Shown: positions 24,425 to 35,524, counted from the stretch's first letter. The stretch: 64,000 nucleotides of DNA from Nansenia antarctica (GCA_963989245.1 OZ022347.1:39769886-39833885); one strand, 5' to 3'. Made by a program: numbers and translations. Notes: a model not told the origin generated them from the sequence alone.

Positions 24425-24851
24425 TGTGACGGCCCTGGCCCCATATTGTGTCCTGGCCTGTAATAAACATCTGTTTCCCTGTCTGCAGAGAGTACTCCTG
24501 CTGGACAGGGTTACCAATCAGTGAAAGGCAGGTCAGCTGGTGGACAGCTGATTGTGCCCCACCTGGTTCCAGGATCCAGGGCATAAAAGATCTATGCAGG
24601 CCTCAGTATTGAGGCCCCCTTCTAGGCACCATTATTCTTTATTATATTTAGTTTGTTCCTTGTTTCACACCATGCAACACTCACCTCACCACTTTCCACT
24701 ACACTCACATTACACCACTGATTTACTGACTACCACACCTCATCTTATTATTGGCCTCATTTAGTTTACAATAAACATTTTCTTATCATTACTTACTAAG
24801 ATCGTGTGTGTGTCTCCCGTTTTTGTCATGGTCATGAGCCTGGCCGTGACA
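24425..24851 (+). repeat. 5' LTR
   Basis: TGTGACGG...CCGTGACA, 427 bp, with short inverted ends (TGTGACGGCC / GGCCGTGACA). A possible TATA-like CATAAAAG lies near 24583, and AATAAA near 24771 may serve as poly(A) signal. Confidence 0.95.
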
Positions 24852-24852
24852 A

Positions 24853-24870
24853 ATTGGGGGCTCCGTCCGT
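24853..24870 (+). other. Primer-binding site
   Basis: TTGGGGGCTCCGTCCG follows the LTR by two bases. It is close to the tRNA-Pro-type site TGGGGGCTCGTCC with one extra C, so a proline tRNA primer is likely but not certain. Confidence 0.6.
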
Positions 24871-25720
24871 TTTCGTTTTTCTAGCATTATTTTGATCACC
24901 TTTTGGTAAGTAAATATTGCTTTTTTTTCTATTGAATTCTACCCGGTCGTTTGACTTTTTTGCTTAATTGATGGTTAAAACATTGTGGTTCATTACTTGT
25001 GGTGCGACTCCCATGGCTTGTTGCCTTGATTGGCAGGGGGTGCCTTGTTAAGTTAATAAGCGCGTGTCTCTGTTAGTAGCCTAGGCAGAGATTTTGGTGA
25101 ATGAACTGCAAACTGGTGTCGTAGTCGATTCCCCACCAGTTCAAAATTATCGCCTGCGGGTGTTTTTTTTTTGAAAGCCTTGAGTGGCATATTAAGCATT
25201 TTGGAGACACACTTATCGCATTTTTGTATATAATAGCCTATTGTTAATTGATCTGCGCGATCGTTTTGTTTGTAATGGTGCTTAGATAGTTTTTTTTCTA
25301 TTGGGGCAAGAGGGTGTATACAATTGGCTGTCAGTTGCGCACATGTAGGCTACGGGGCTGCCCTGGTAGGTTTACGGTCTCTCTCCTTTGAGTCTGGCTG
25401 AGCGTTTTTCTGTAGTGTTGCGGTACGGCGGCTAGAGCAATTGTCTCGGGGACACATTCTTAGCTGTCAGGTGGGCGACCAGCTTGCTGGGGGTCTAACC
25501 GGGCTGACGAGTTAGTGTTTAAAGATCCTCCCGCTAACGCATGAAGACTAGGGTTGAGCTTACTCAGTCAGGTCCTGGGGTAGGCAGTCAGATAGGGGCA
25601 TGCTCCGTTGCGAGGTTGTCAATTTCCTCTGATGCGCGCTGAGTTGTCAGTGTATACGCCATCTTGGGTCCATAGGCCTACATTGTCCTGTACTTAATAT
25701 TGTGATTTAATTAAATAAAA
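24871..25720 (+). other. Untranslated leader of the Gmr1-like element
   Basis: About 850 bp between primer-binding site and start codon without a long frame. It should hold packaging and dimerisation signals. The start at 25721 follows TTAATTAAATAAAA and is the first ATG in the long frame. Confidence 0.6.
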
Positions 25721-28700
25721 ATGTCTGGAGTAGAGGGGTTTATAGCAGCTCCATCCTATGACTTATTGTACCGTTTTACTAAAGCTCAATTGTTATTGGT
25801 TGCAAAACATTATGATGTAGCGACAGTAGTAGTAGTAGAACAAAAGAAACATGAGCTTAGGGCATGTTTAGAGTCGAAACTGGTCGAGATGGCAATTTTG
25901 CCACAGCCTGTCAAGGGTTCATCTTCGCCTGTTGCTAAGCACCCTTTTACATTTGACCAGGAAAAAGAATTGCTCAAACTGAGATTAGACCAGGAATTTG
26001 CACTTGAGAAAATGAAATGTGAAATCCAAATGCAAACTGTGGAGTTAGAGAGACATAGGTTGAATTTGATTGAAGGCGGTAAAATCAGTAGTGAAGTCTT
26101 AAGTAGTGGGGGTTCTTTTGCTTCCAGGGGAGCAAATAGAGGCTTATTTGATATAGCAGGAAACTTGAAACTTTTACCTAAATTTAATGAAAGGGATCCT
26201 GACTTGTTTTTTTCGTTGTTTGAGCGCGTCGCTGACACTCGTGGTTGGCCAGATGCTGAACGCACCCTCATGTTACAATGTGTTTTTACAGGTCGAGCAC
26301 AGTTGGCATATTCGTCCCTGAGCCGTGAGGATTCTCTGATTTATGAGAAAGTGAAGTCTGCAGTGCTTAAATCTTATGAACAGGTTCCGGAGGCCTACAG
26401 ACAGAAATTTAGGAATTGGAGGAGAAACAAGAGTCAGACACATCTTGAGTTTGCAAGAGAATTAGTTTTGCATTTCAATCGCTGGTGCAAGGCGTCTGAT
26501 GTAGATGATTTTGATGATTTGTGTGATCTGATTGTACTGGAGCAATTTAAAAATGCTATTCCCCAGAATATAGCCACTTATATTAGTGAAAAGCAGGTGA
26601 CTACTCCTGCTGAAGCTGCTGCGTTGGCAGATGATTTTACATTGACTCATAGCAGGGGTAAGTTTGGAGAGCCGCGCATGTTTGGTGAGTCTCGCGCTTA
26701 TGTGCCAGAGTCTGGGTTTCAGAGGAGTACCTTTGGTTTTGATATGCCACCTGCTGGTCAGTCAGTTGCAACTGATTTTGGTCGTAGAGGTCAGAATAGT
26801 TCAAGGAGTTATGAGAATCAGAATAGTTCAAGGAGTTATGAGAATCAGAATAGTTCAAGGAGTTATGAGAAAGTGTGCAGTCACTGCCATAAAAAGGGGC
26901 ATGTTAAATCTGAATGCTATGCTTTAAAGTCTAGAGGTAAGCCTTGGGCTCCAGTGTCTCATGGGGATGGGGCTAAAGGGGCTGGTTGCGCGGCGCCGGT
27001 GGTGCAGCGGGTTAAGTCTGCTGCCCAAGCCTGTGATTCGCTGTCCCAGGTGCGCTCTACACATGTTGAGTCTCCACAATCCTCTGACCTTGAATCTTAC
27101 TTGCCATTCCTTACAGATGGTTTGGTGTCCCTCGTCGGTGGGGATGAGAAGGTCCCAGTAAACATTTTACGGGATACTGGGGCATTTGATTCGTTTATTT
27201 TAGCTTCTGCTTTGCCATTTTCTGATGCCTCTGACACAGGTGACTCCATTCCCATTCGTGGTATGGGTTTGGCTGTATTGCATGTTCCTCTGCACAGAAT
27301 AATTCTTTCATCTGATTTGTTTCAGGGTGAGATGACTGTGGGTGTGCGCCCAGCGTTGCCCTGTGAGGGGGTGACCATGATCATGGGTAATGGCTTGGTT
27401 GGTGCACGAGTGTGGGCAGATGTGGCGCCACCTGTGGTGGTTACGTCTGTGCCAGTATTTAAAAGCAAGCCTGATGAAAGTGAACGGGAGTTTCCTGAGG
27501 TGTTCACTGCGTGTGCCGTAACTCGTGCCATGAGCCGTGCCACGCCTGACCCTGACAAAATGGTGGATGATGTGGAGCATGTGATATCACTGTCTGATTT
27601 TCCCCTGTCTGTCCCTCACAGTGAACTGGTGAGAGAGCAGCGGGCAGATCCAAGTCTGAAAGAGCTGTTTGAGGGAGCTCTCCCTGCTGGGGGGGTGAGG
27701 AACAGCGCCCATGCCTATTTTATTCACAATGAGGTATTGGTGAGGAAGTGGGTTCCCCATGGCGTTGAGTTTGTGGGAGACCCCATTTACCAAATTGTTG
27801 TGCCCTCCAAGTATCGCAGCTTGGTTCTGCAGGTGTCACATGATGAGGGTGGACACCTAGGAGTTTCTAAGACCTATGATCGCATCCTCCGTTACTTCGT
27901 TTGGCCTCGCCTTAAGAGGGATGTGGCAGCCTATGTAAAAACATGTCATACATGTCAGTTGACAGGAAAGCCGAATCAGAGCATTACACCGGCTCCATTG
28001 AGTCCGATTCAGGCAACCAGTCAACCGTTTGACCATCTCATTATTGATTGTGTAGGTCCCCTCCCTCCGTCTCGTACTGGGGCTAAGTATTTGCTGACAG
28101 TTATGTGCCAGGCTACCAGGTATCCTGCAGCTTATCCCTTACGCAATATCACCACCAAGTCTGTAGTCCGTGCCTTGACTCAGTTCATTTCAATCTTTGG
28201 CATACCAAAAATCATCCAGTCTGACCAGGGTTCTAATTTCTCTTCCCATCTGTTCGCTCAGGTCCTGAAACAGCTGCGCGTTAAGCACAACAGGGCGTCA
28301 GCCTATCACGCGCAGAGCCAGGGCGCATTGGAGCGATTCCATGCAACTTTGAAATCTTTGTTGCGCGCCTACTGTACTGAGCTGGACGGAGATTGGGAGG
28401 AGGGGCTTCCTTGGATGATGTTAGCCGCCAGGGAGGTGAGCCAGGAAAGTACGGGTTTTAGTCCCAATGATCTGGTGTTCGGACACACAGTACGTGGCCC
28501 CTTGGCCGTTATCCAAGATGATTGGAAAGAGTCCGAACCACCAAAAAACTTGCTTGGATACGTGCTCGGCTTTAAGCATAGGCTTTATGAAGCCGGTGAG
28601 CTGGCAAAAGAAAAACTAGCTAGTGCACAAAAGAAAATGAAACGCCTTTATGACCGCCGAACTGAGCCACGGAGGTTTAGCCCGGGTGATCAGGTTCTGG

Positions 28701-30430
28701 CACTCTTGCCCATGGTTGATTCCCCCTTTTGTGCTAAATTTACTGGTCCACATACTGTAGTAAAGCAAGTGTCTGATCTTAATTACCTGATTGCTACACC
28801 TTTGCGTAGGAAGCCTAATCAGCTCTGCCACATTAATTTATTGAAACCGTATTATGACCGTGTGTCTGATTCTGTGGAGCAGGCGTCAGTTCCTGTTCGT
28901 CCGGCGTGTGTAGCCAGTACAGTAGGGGATTCCCCTCAGGTGGTGGCAGAGCCTGAGGAGGATGGCCTATCCAGTCCCGGCCAGGAGTTGTTGACTGGAA
29001 GATTGAAAAATTCAGAGTCCCTTCGTGATCTTGGGAGCTCGTTGGGGCATTTAACAGAGGTTGAACGTACCCAACTGCTGCATCTTGTTAAGGATTATCC
29101 ATCCATTTTTGGTGACACTCCCACGCAGACTCCCTTAATCGAACACGATATAGATGTAGGGGATGCTTCACCTATCAGACAGCGTTTTTATAGAGTTAGT
29201 CCTGACAAACGTAAACACGTGGACTCCGAGATCAGGTATATGCTTGAGACTGGTATTGCAGTGCCTACCTCGTCCAGCTGGGCGTCCCCGTGTCTCACAG
29301 TTCCAAAGCCTGATCACACACTGCGGTTTTGTACAGACTTCCGCAAAGTGAATAGTGTGACAAAGCCAGATTCGTATCCTCTTCCCAGGATGGAAGATTG
29401 TATTGACCAAGTAGCCTCCGCTAAGTTTATTAGCAAATTTGACTTGCTCAAAGGATTTTGGCAGGTGCCTTTATCCAAGAGGGCTCGTGAAATATCGGCG
29501 TTTATAACCCCCTCTGGTCTTTATGAGTATACTGTCATGCCCTTCGGTCTTAGAAATGCTCCAGCCACATTCCAACGGCTGATGAACATGGTTGTAGGTG
29601 GTTTGGAGGGGTGCGCTGTATATCTAGACGACGTCGTCATCTATTCTGACTCGTGGTCCACCCATCTTCAGCGTGTGCGTGCCTTGTTCGACCGCTTGGC
29701 TGGTGCGTGCCTCACCGTCAACCTGGCAAAGTGTGAGTTTGCCAGGGCATCGGTGAGGTACCTCGGTCGAGTGGTTGGTCATGGTAAAGTCTCTCTGGTC
29801 CAGGCTAAGGTGCAGGCTATAGAGCAGTACCCCAGACCTACCTCTAAGAAAGAGCTGCAGCGTTTCTTAGGGCTAGTAGGCTATTATCGCAGCTTCTGTC
29901 GCAATTTTTCAACGGTAGTCACTCCACTTACTAACCTCCTGAGAGGTGACGCAATGTATGTTTGGAGTACAGAATGTCAACAGGCCTTTGTTAATGTTAG
30001 AGCTCTTCTTTGTGCTGCTCCAGTGTTGGCTGCTCCTCTTATGGATGAACCCTTCAAGTTACAGGTCGATGCCAGTCACGTGGGAGCAGGGGCGGTGCTT
30101 CTACAGACCGATGAATTTGGCATTGACAGACCTGTTAGTTTTTTTTCAAAAAAGTTCAACTCTTGTCAGCTCAATTATTCAGTAATTGAAAAGGAAGCCC
30201 TTGCCTTGGTCTGGGCTCTCCATCATTTTGATGTGTACATTATGTCCGGTCTCGCTCCATTGGTAGTCTTCACGGATCACAATCCGTTGATCTTTCTCAA
30301 TTCTTTAAAGTGCCCTAACCAGAGACTGATTCGCTGGTCATTATTTTTACAATCATATACTCTGGACATACGTCACATAAAAGGGAAGGACAATGTAGTG
30401 GCAGATGCATTGTCCAGGGCCCCTTGTTAA
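25721..30430 (+). CDS. Gag-pol polyprotein, order gag-PR-IN-RT-RH
   Basis: A single 1569-residue frame. Gag occupies about 1-380 and contains three tandem NQNSSRSYE units just before a CX2CX4HX4C knuckle (386-399). The protease has DTG at 485-487. The integrase follows: HHCC zinc site (His 707, His 712, Cys 742, Cys 745) and DDE core Asp 776, Asp 835, Glu 871 with the usual 35-residue spacing. The reverse transcriptase has YLDD at 1301-1304. RNase H starts near Asp 1450 and ends with VVADALSRAPC. In ordinary Ty3/gypsy elements the integrase is last; here it lies before RT, as in Gmr1. All catalytic residues looked for are present, and there is no stop or frameshift, so gag and pol must be made as one product and processed. 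Translation control of the gag:pol ratio is not evident. Confidence 0.95.
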   Translation: MSGVEGFIAAPSYDLLYRFTKAQLLLVAKHYDVATVVVVEQKKHELRACLESKLVEMAILPQPVKGSSSPVAKHPFTFDQEKELLKLRLDQEFALEKMKCEIQMQTVELERHRLNLIEGGKISSEVLSSGGSFASRGANRGLFDIAGNLKLLPKFNERDPDLFFSLFERVADTRGWPDAERTLMLQCVFTGRAQLAYSSLSREDSLIYEKVKSAVLKSYEQVPEAYRQKFRNWRRNKSQTHLEFARELVLHFNRWCKASDVDDFDDLCDLIVLEQFKNAIPQNIATYISEKQVTTPAEAAALADDFTLTHSRGKFGEPRMFGESRAYVPESGFQRSTFGFDMPPAGQSVATDFGRRGQNSSRSYENQNSSRSYENQNSSRSYEKVCSHCHKKGHVKSECYALKSRGKPWAPVSHGDGAKGAGCAAPVVQRVKSAAQACDSLSQVRSTHVESPQSSDLESYLPFLTDGLVSLVGGDEKVPVNILRDTGAFDSFILASALPFSDASDTGDSIPIRGMGLAVLHVPLHRIILSSDLFQGEMTVGVRPALPCEGVTMIMGNGLVGARVWADVAPPVVVTSVPVFKSKPDESEREFPEVFTACAVTRAMSRATPDPDKMVDDVEHVISLSDFPLSVPHSELVREQRADPSLKELFEGALPAGGVRNSAHAYFIHNEVLVRKWVPHGVEFVGDPIYQIVVPSKYRSLVLQVSHDEGGHLGVSKTYDRILRYFVWPRLKRDVAAYVKTCHTCQLTGKPNQSITPAPLSPIQATSQPFDHLIIDCVGPLPPSRTGAKYLLTVMCQATRYPAAYPLRNITTKSVVRALTQFISIFGIPKIIQSDQGSNFSSHLFAQVLKQLRVKHNRASAYHAQSQGALERFHATLKSLLRAYCTELDGDWEEGLPWMMLAAREVSQESTGFSPNDLVFGHTVRGPLAVIQDDWKESEPPKNLLGYVLGFKHRLYEAGELAKEKLASAQKKMKRLYDRRTEPRRFSPGDQVLALLPMVDSPFCAKFTGPHTVVKQVSDLNYLIATPLRRKPNQLCHINLLKPYYDRVSDSVEQASVPVRPACVASTVGDSPQVVAEPEEDGLSSPGQELLTGRLKNSESLRDLGSSLGHLTEVERTQLLHLVKDYPSIFGDTPTQTPLIEHDIDVGDASPIRQRFYRVSPDKRKHVDSEIRYMLETGIAVPTSSSWASPCLTVPKPDHTLRFCTDFRKVNSVTKPDSYPLPRMEDCIDQVASAKFISKFDLLKGFWQVPLSKRAREISAFITPSGLYEYTVMPFGLRNAPATFQRLMNMVVGGLEGCAVYLDDVVIYSDSWSTHLQRVRALFDRLAGACLTVNLAKCEFARASVRYLGRVVGHGKVSLVQAKVQAIEQYPRPTSKKELQRFLGLVGYYRSFCRNFSTVVTPLTNLLRGDAMYVWSTECQQAFVNVRALLCAAPVLAAPLMDEPFKLQVDASHVGAGAVLLQTDEFGIDRPVSFFSKKFNSCQLNYSVIEKEALALVWALHHFDVYIMSGLAPLVVFTDHNPLIFLNSLKCPNQRLIRWSLFLQSYTLDIRHIKGKDNVVADALSRAPC

Positions 30431-30595
30431 AATTGTTTTTGTGTTAACTAATTTCCTGTTTTTACCCTTCTACTGTTCCTGCTCCTCTTAATTATGGCTT
30501 CATTGGTACCTGTTGCCGAGGTTGGAGTAATGGTGGTTGGTCCTGAATACAGGTGATTATATATTATTTCAGTGTTCCCTTTGGGACCCTGTTTC

Positions 30596-30607
30596 TATGG
30601 GAGGGGG
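30596..30607 (+). other. Polypurine tract
   Basis: GGGAGGGGG directly precedes the 3' LTR, the position where plus-strand DNA synthesis is primed. Confidence 0.75.
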
Positions 30608-31034
30608 TGTGACGGCCCTGGCCCCATATTGTGTCCTGGCCTGTAATAAACATCTGTTTCCCTGTCTGCAGAGAGTACTCCTGCTGGACAGGGTTACCAA
30701 TCAGTGAAAGGCAGGTCAGCTGGTGGACAGCTGATTGTGCCCCACCTGGTTCCAGGATCCAGGGCATAAAAGATCTATGCAGGCCTCAGTATTGAGGCCC
30801 CCTTCTAGGCACCATTATTCTTTATTATATTTAGTTTGTTCCTTGTTTCACACCATGCAACACTCACCTCACCACTTTCCACTACACTCACATTACACCA
30901 CTGATTTACTGACTACCACACCTCATCTTATTATTGGCCTCATTTAGTTTACAATAAACATTTTCTTATCATTACTTACTAAGATCGTGTGTGTGTCTCC
31001 CGTTTTTGTCATGGTCATGAGCCTGGCCGTGACA
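30608..31034 (+). repeat. 3' LTR
   Basis: Same length and, on direct reading, the same sequence as the 5' LTR. Ends in CCGTGACA followed by the GCAG target duplication. Confidence 0.95.
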
Positions 31035-31490
31035 GCAGGAAGAACAACAGACGGAATAATAATAATATCTTCACTCCACGATCATCTAGTCTGGTCTGGC
31101 GCCTGCGCCGTCTGTTGTTCTTCCTGCACACAGGTAAAAATATCCAGGATCCAGCAGCGTTGTCGGGCTCGCGCAAACAAATCCGTTGAATTTTTTACTT
31201 GCTCCGGGCAAGCGTTACTGTCGAACCCTGGTTCAATAATTCACCATAGGGTGCCAGATGTACAGTATGCTAATGGTGGTCATTGAATTGATATGATGAA
31301 TTATACTGCCAGGTGCATAACTATAATCTTAGCCAAGTCATTGTATTAGCTCAGTACATTTCAGCAGCAGCTAAACAGTTGGTAATTAAAGGGCAGAACT
31401 ATAAGCACATCTAATAGATGAATGTCATGTATGATAACGCAGCAAGCTTGCTTGAAAGGGAGCTGCCAGTCAAGCATGCAAAGTCCACGC

Positions 31491-32412
31491 TAGGGCTGCA
31501 ACAACGAATCGATGAAATCGATAAAAATCTATAATGAAATTTGTTGGCGACGAATTCCATTATCCATTCGTCGGGTCTTGTTCCATAACAAACCTACTTC
31601 CTGTTGACGCACGTCTTGCGGAGCCGGTGTAGGCATCGCGAATCATAGCGAATCATAGCGCTACCTATGGCCGGAAAGGGCAGAACCTATGACCGGAACC
31701 GGAAAAGTGTGAAAATCTGGTAGGGTGGGAAAATCCGGTACCTACACCGGCGCGCGGCTACATTTAAATCACTTGTGAGTTCTGGCGAAGCGTCAGCTAA
31801 ATGGCTGTAATGTAATGCGATCGCCAGTGAGTGTTTGCTCGCATTCATGAATTCAATATTGCATGACAAGTGTATTTAGCTAGCTGGCTAACGTCAGTGG
31901 TAGAGCAGAGGTGATAAGCTAAAGGCTAGCTAGTGGTAGCCTACCAAGCTACCCGTGAGTTAGAGTGAGGCACTGACTGTAGCCTAGCCTATTGTATGGA
32001 GTGAGAGGACACATTGCATTGTTTTGGAGCATATCTGTTATATAAAAACATTAGTGTCTTGTCTGTAGCCTATATTGCACTTTGGGTTACTGACCTTTAC
32101 ATTAAGCAAAGTTATTACCTAAAACAATGCATGTATTGAGCTAGAGTTCAACTACTTTATTGAAACAATCTACCGCCATAGTCCATGGCCTGTTGTTAAA
32201 CCTATTTGATGTAGCAAAGCCTTTTTTATTTATATTATTTATAATTTTTTATTAATACTTATTCATTTTGCACATGTATATGTATAGGCCTGGCTGATTT
32301 AGAAAACATAAAATAAAATTTGCAAAATTTCCCCCCAAAAATGTTTCCGATTAATCGAAAAAATTATCGGCAGATTAATCGATTATCAAAATAATCGTTA
32401 GTTGCAGCCCTA
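31491..32412. mobile_element. Non-autonomous hAT (TAGGGCTGCAAC ends)
   Basis: Ends TAGGGCTGCAAC...GTTGCAGCCCTA with AATCGAT-rich subterminal repeats. Exact 8-bp TSD GTCCACGC at 31483-31490 and 32413-32420. 922 bp, no transposase. Confidence 0.92.
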
Positions 32413-32445
32413 GTCCACGCCCATACAGCCCTCTGTCTGACCAGG

Positions 32446-32863
32446 ACGCGTCCTAACGATTCCCACCGTAGTTGGGGTAGACCACGCCCACACCACGCCC
32501 ACGCCACGCCAACTTCTGGAATATGTAGGGGTGTTCTCTGTATCTTGTTCTTCCGCCCCGCAGGTCGTTCCGCAACCCCATTGGATTTTAGGTTGTGACG
32601 TAACACGGGGTGCACGATTAGATATAGGTTACCCATCTCTGTATGCAACTCGGCGGCGCTGAGTGTGCCGCGGGCCAACGGTCAATGTTCGCCGCGGCCG
32701 GGCGCGGCTCTCATTGCCCTGTGGGCCCTGGAACGCGCGCCTATTCTTAGTGTCAGTGATTGTGTTTGTGTTTGAGAAAAAAATGGGAAAAAACACCCCT
32801 ACATATTCCAGAAGTTGGCGTGGTCTACCCCAACTACGGTGGGAATAGTTAGGACGCGACCAG
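32446..32863. mobile_element. Inverted-repeat element with GC-rich core
   Basis: The left arm (about 32446-32535: TTCCCACCGTAGTTGGGGTA, then AACTTCTGGAATATGTAGGG) is repeated inverted at 32788-32863. Between them are about 250 bp with a CpG-rich stretch (32650-32740). No frame with domain similarity. Superfamily unknown. Confidence 0.7.
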
Positions 32864-33100
32864 GACGTTGAGCCTAACTAGAAGATTATTGTCATTTTTT
32901 CTTGGACACAAAATACAATCGGAACCGTTTAATGTCTACTTTCCAGACCCTTTAATTACAAAGAAATGCAATCAGTAATCCATAGATTATTGCATTTGCA
33001 GGACATGTCCTGTCAGTCTAGATGGGCTTTCAGTGAACTGGTTGGCTGTCATTTATAATTGACTCTGCACTGTTTGTGCCTCCATTGTTTCTAGCTGCAG

Positions 33101-33516
33101 GTCCTCTTCAGCTCACGTAACCATGTATGAACCAGAGTCCACAGAGTCCCCTGGATGTGACTGTGGTTTTCCAGCCCTGAAAATCAAATGGTGGGGTCCA
33201 GAGATGGTGGCAGTGAAGTTGGAGGAAGAAGATGTAGAGGAGAATGGTGTGATGGTGAAAGAAGAAGTGGAGGAGAAGAGAGTGATGGTGAAAGAAGAAG
33301 TGGAGGAGAAGAGAGTGATGGTGAAAGAAGAAGATGGAGGTGCAGCTGTAATGCAAAAAGGTTTGATGGTGAAAGAAGAAGATGGAGGAGAAGAAATGAG
33401 GGAGGAGGGAGTGATGGTGAAAGAAGAAGATGGAGGTGCAGCTGTAATGCAAAAAGGTTTGATGGTGAAAGAAGAGGACAGAAGAGAAGTGGAGATGGAA
33501 GACAGTGAGATAGTTG
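33101..33516 (+). CDS. Zinc-finger gene, acidic exon with VKEE repeats
   Basis: The exon lies between TTTCTAGCTGCAG and a GGTAAGTC donor and enters in phase 2 and leaves in phase 1. From 33123 it reads MYEPESTESPGCDCGFPALK, then AVKLEEE and a run of VMVKEE / LMVKEE units separated by VEEKR, DGG or AAVMQKG. There are six VKEE plus one VKLE; each fits the SUMO-acceptor consensus (hydrophobic-Lys-x-Glu). Acidic VKEE-rich linkers before C2H2 arrays are common in fish zinc-finger proteins. The DNA is a degenerate 30-60-bp repeat, so the number of units may vary between alleles. Antisense frames here are shadows. Confidence 0.75.
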
Positions 33517-33575
33517 GTAAGTCTTTGTTGTATAGTGGTGAGGGTCATTGCTCTTTTGTAAAATCAATGCTGCCA

Positions 33576-34465
33576 GTGGCAAGGCAAGTTTATTTGTTTG
33601 GCACATTTCATACAACAGGGGCAATTCAAAGTGCTTTACATACATTATTTTAAAATACAGCAAGAGGAGCATAGCAAGAAAATAAAAACGACTGAATAAA
33701 AGCAAATATAAGAGGTAAATTGATAAAACATTTAACAAGACAGTAGTTCATGGATAAAAGACATTGATAGAAGTGTTTAATCATAACTGCTGCAAAACAT
33801 GAAGGTTTTCAGCCTAGATTTAAATATGTTGAGGGTTTGCGCCTGTTGATTTCTTCAGGGAGTTTGTTCCAGGAGCATGCAGCAGCGTGACTGAAAGCTG
33901 CTGCACCGTGTTTTGTTTTTACTCTTGGAATTATTAGCTGATTACTCTCAGCTGACCTTAGGGGCCTTGCGGGAATATAGGGTGGGAGGAGATCTGATAT
34001 GTATTTTGGTCCAAGACCATTTTCTGTGAGAGACTGGTAGCCAGTGTAGGGATCTCAGGATTTGTGTAATGTGTTCAAACGTATTCATTTTTGTTAGGAC
34101 CCTAGCAGTTGCGTTTTGGATGAGCTGCAGCTTACGAACAGCCCCTTTAGATAGGCCTGTTAGTAGACCATTACAATAATCAAGTCTACTCGAAACAAAT
34201 GCATGGATGAGTTTTTTTTTCAAGGTCTTATTTGGACATGAAACCTCTCATTCTTGTTATGTTTTTCAGGTGATAGTAGGCTGATTTAGTTATCGAGTTC
34301 ATGTGGCTGTTGAAGTTTAGAGTCTAGAATTACACTAAGATTTCTGACCTGTTTTTTAGTTTAGAGAGAGAATCAAGTTTTGCACTGACTTTCGATCTTT
34401 TGTCAGGTGCACCGAATACAATTATCTCTGTTTTGTCCTTGTTTAATGAAGAATGGACAGACTCT
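33576..34465 (-). pseudogene. LINE fragment, RT C-terminal region
   Basis: Minus-strand frames read NKDKTEIIVFGAPDK, then KKLIHAFVSSRLDYCNGLLT and KLQLIQNATARVL, characteristic of the CR1/L2-type LINE region after the RT core. A frameshift separates them. The 3' end has CAAAGTGCTTTACATAC, a common LINE tail. It lies in intron 2 of the zinc-finger gene. Confidence 0.75.
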
Positions 34466-35524
34466 CACATGTTCATTCTTCCCACGGGCAGTTCAGTTGA
34501 AACCCCGTATGTCTGATATGTGTGGAGACCATGGCGATTATTAAAAGCGGCAATGTAAAGCGTTACGAGACTAAACCCATCTTTTGAGCAGAAACATACA
34601 CACTCAAATCTGGACCGAGGACAGAGAAAATACACAATACAGAGTCCAATATGATCGATCCACCAGAATTCAAACACATTCATTCACTGCCCAACAACAA
34701 CGTGCTAATGAATGTTCCCTTAAAGTTGCTTGCGTTTTGCGTCAGCATAAAACACATTTACTGACGGTCAAGGAGTGCATGAGTGGTAGCTGAAACCTTC
34801 CTTGAGGGGTTTCGTGAAGAGATCAAGCAGATACCGATGTACCTATTTTATTTTATTTTTAATTACATTTTTAAATGTAGGCTAACCTTTATTTATACAG
34901 GTAAAAAACACATTGAGCCCCAAGGGCTCATTTTCAAGTGTGACCTGTTCACAGGCATACAACATCCACCACAAACAAATACAATACAAAACCTGGCCTA
35001 CATAGTCTAAAACTAAACTAAAACTACATAGTCTAAAACTTAAACTAGTCTAAAACAGTCTAAGATAATCTAAACTTTCCGTCAATATAGTCTAAAACTA
35101 AACTAAAACTACATAGTCTAAAACTAAAACTAGTCTAAAACAGTCTAAGATAATCTAAACATTCCGTCAATATAGTCTAAAACTAAACTAAAACTACAAA
35201 GTCTAAAACTTAAACTAGTCTAAAACAGCTAAAAAGCTTGGTACTGGGAGGGGTCAGTAATGGGCAAAAGGGAGGGTCAACTTAATTGCAAGAACACATT
35301 TATTTTGTTTTTTTATTTATTTTTCAAAAATTAAGCACTTTATTTTTAAGACGCACATTTTTCAAAAGCTCTGTTATGTATCATTATATTTAAATGCAGC
35401 CCTTATTTTACATGAGAAAATAACATTTATTAGTACTTATAATCTCTCCACTTCAAAGTGAAAATCTACAATATTGTTGAAATATTATTGAATTGTACTT
35501 TAATATGTATATGTACTATATGTA
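34466..35524. repeat. Unassigned DNA with a 90-bp minisatellite
   Basis: About two and a half copies of an 80-90-bp unit rich in AGTCTAAAACTAAAC lie at 34996-35228. A LINE-like tail (TTTATTTATACAGGTAAAA) precedes it. Otherwise AT-rich with no frame or element end that I can close. Confidence 0.6.

Larger units (their letters stand above)
24425..31034 (+). mobile_element. Complete Gmr1-like LTR retrotransposon (6.6 kb)
   Basis: Two 427-bp LTRs that appear identical by eye flank a primer-binding site, a 1569-codon gag-pol frame and a polypurine tract. The TSD is GCAG (24421-24424, 31035-31038). The integrase precedes the reverse transcriptase, the arrangement described for Gmr1 from Atlantic cod, within Ty3/gypsy-type elements. 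Identical LTRs and one unbroken frame indicate a recent insertion that may still be competent. Confidence 0.93.
24329..31230. mobile_element. Foldback element split by the Gmr1-like retrotransposon
   Basis: The left arm (24329-24424 plus 31035-31060) and right arm (about 31100-31230) are inverted repeats: CAGGGTTC at one end, GAACCCTG at the other, and CAGGAAGAACAACAGACGG facing its complement near the centre. A 5-bp direct repeat GTTCA flanks it (24324-24328, 31231-31235). Without the retrotransposon it would be about 290 bp. Confidence 0.75.

Noticed and set aside
33108..33738. Antisense His/Phe/Ser-rich frames
   Set aside because: Complement of the GAA/GAG-rich VKEE repeat exon.
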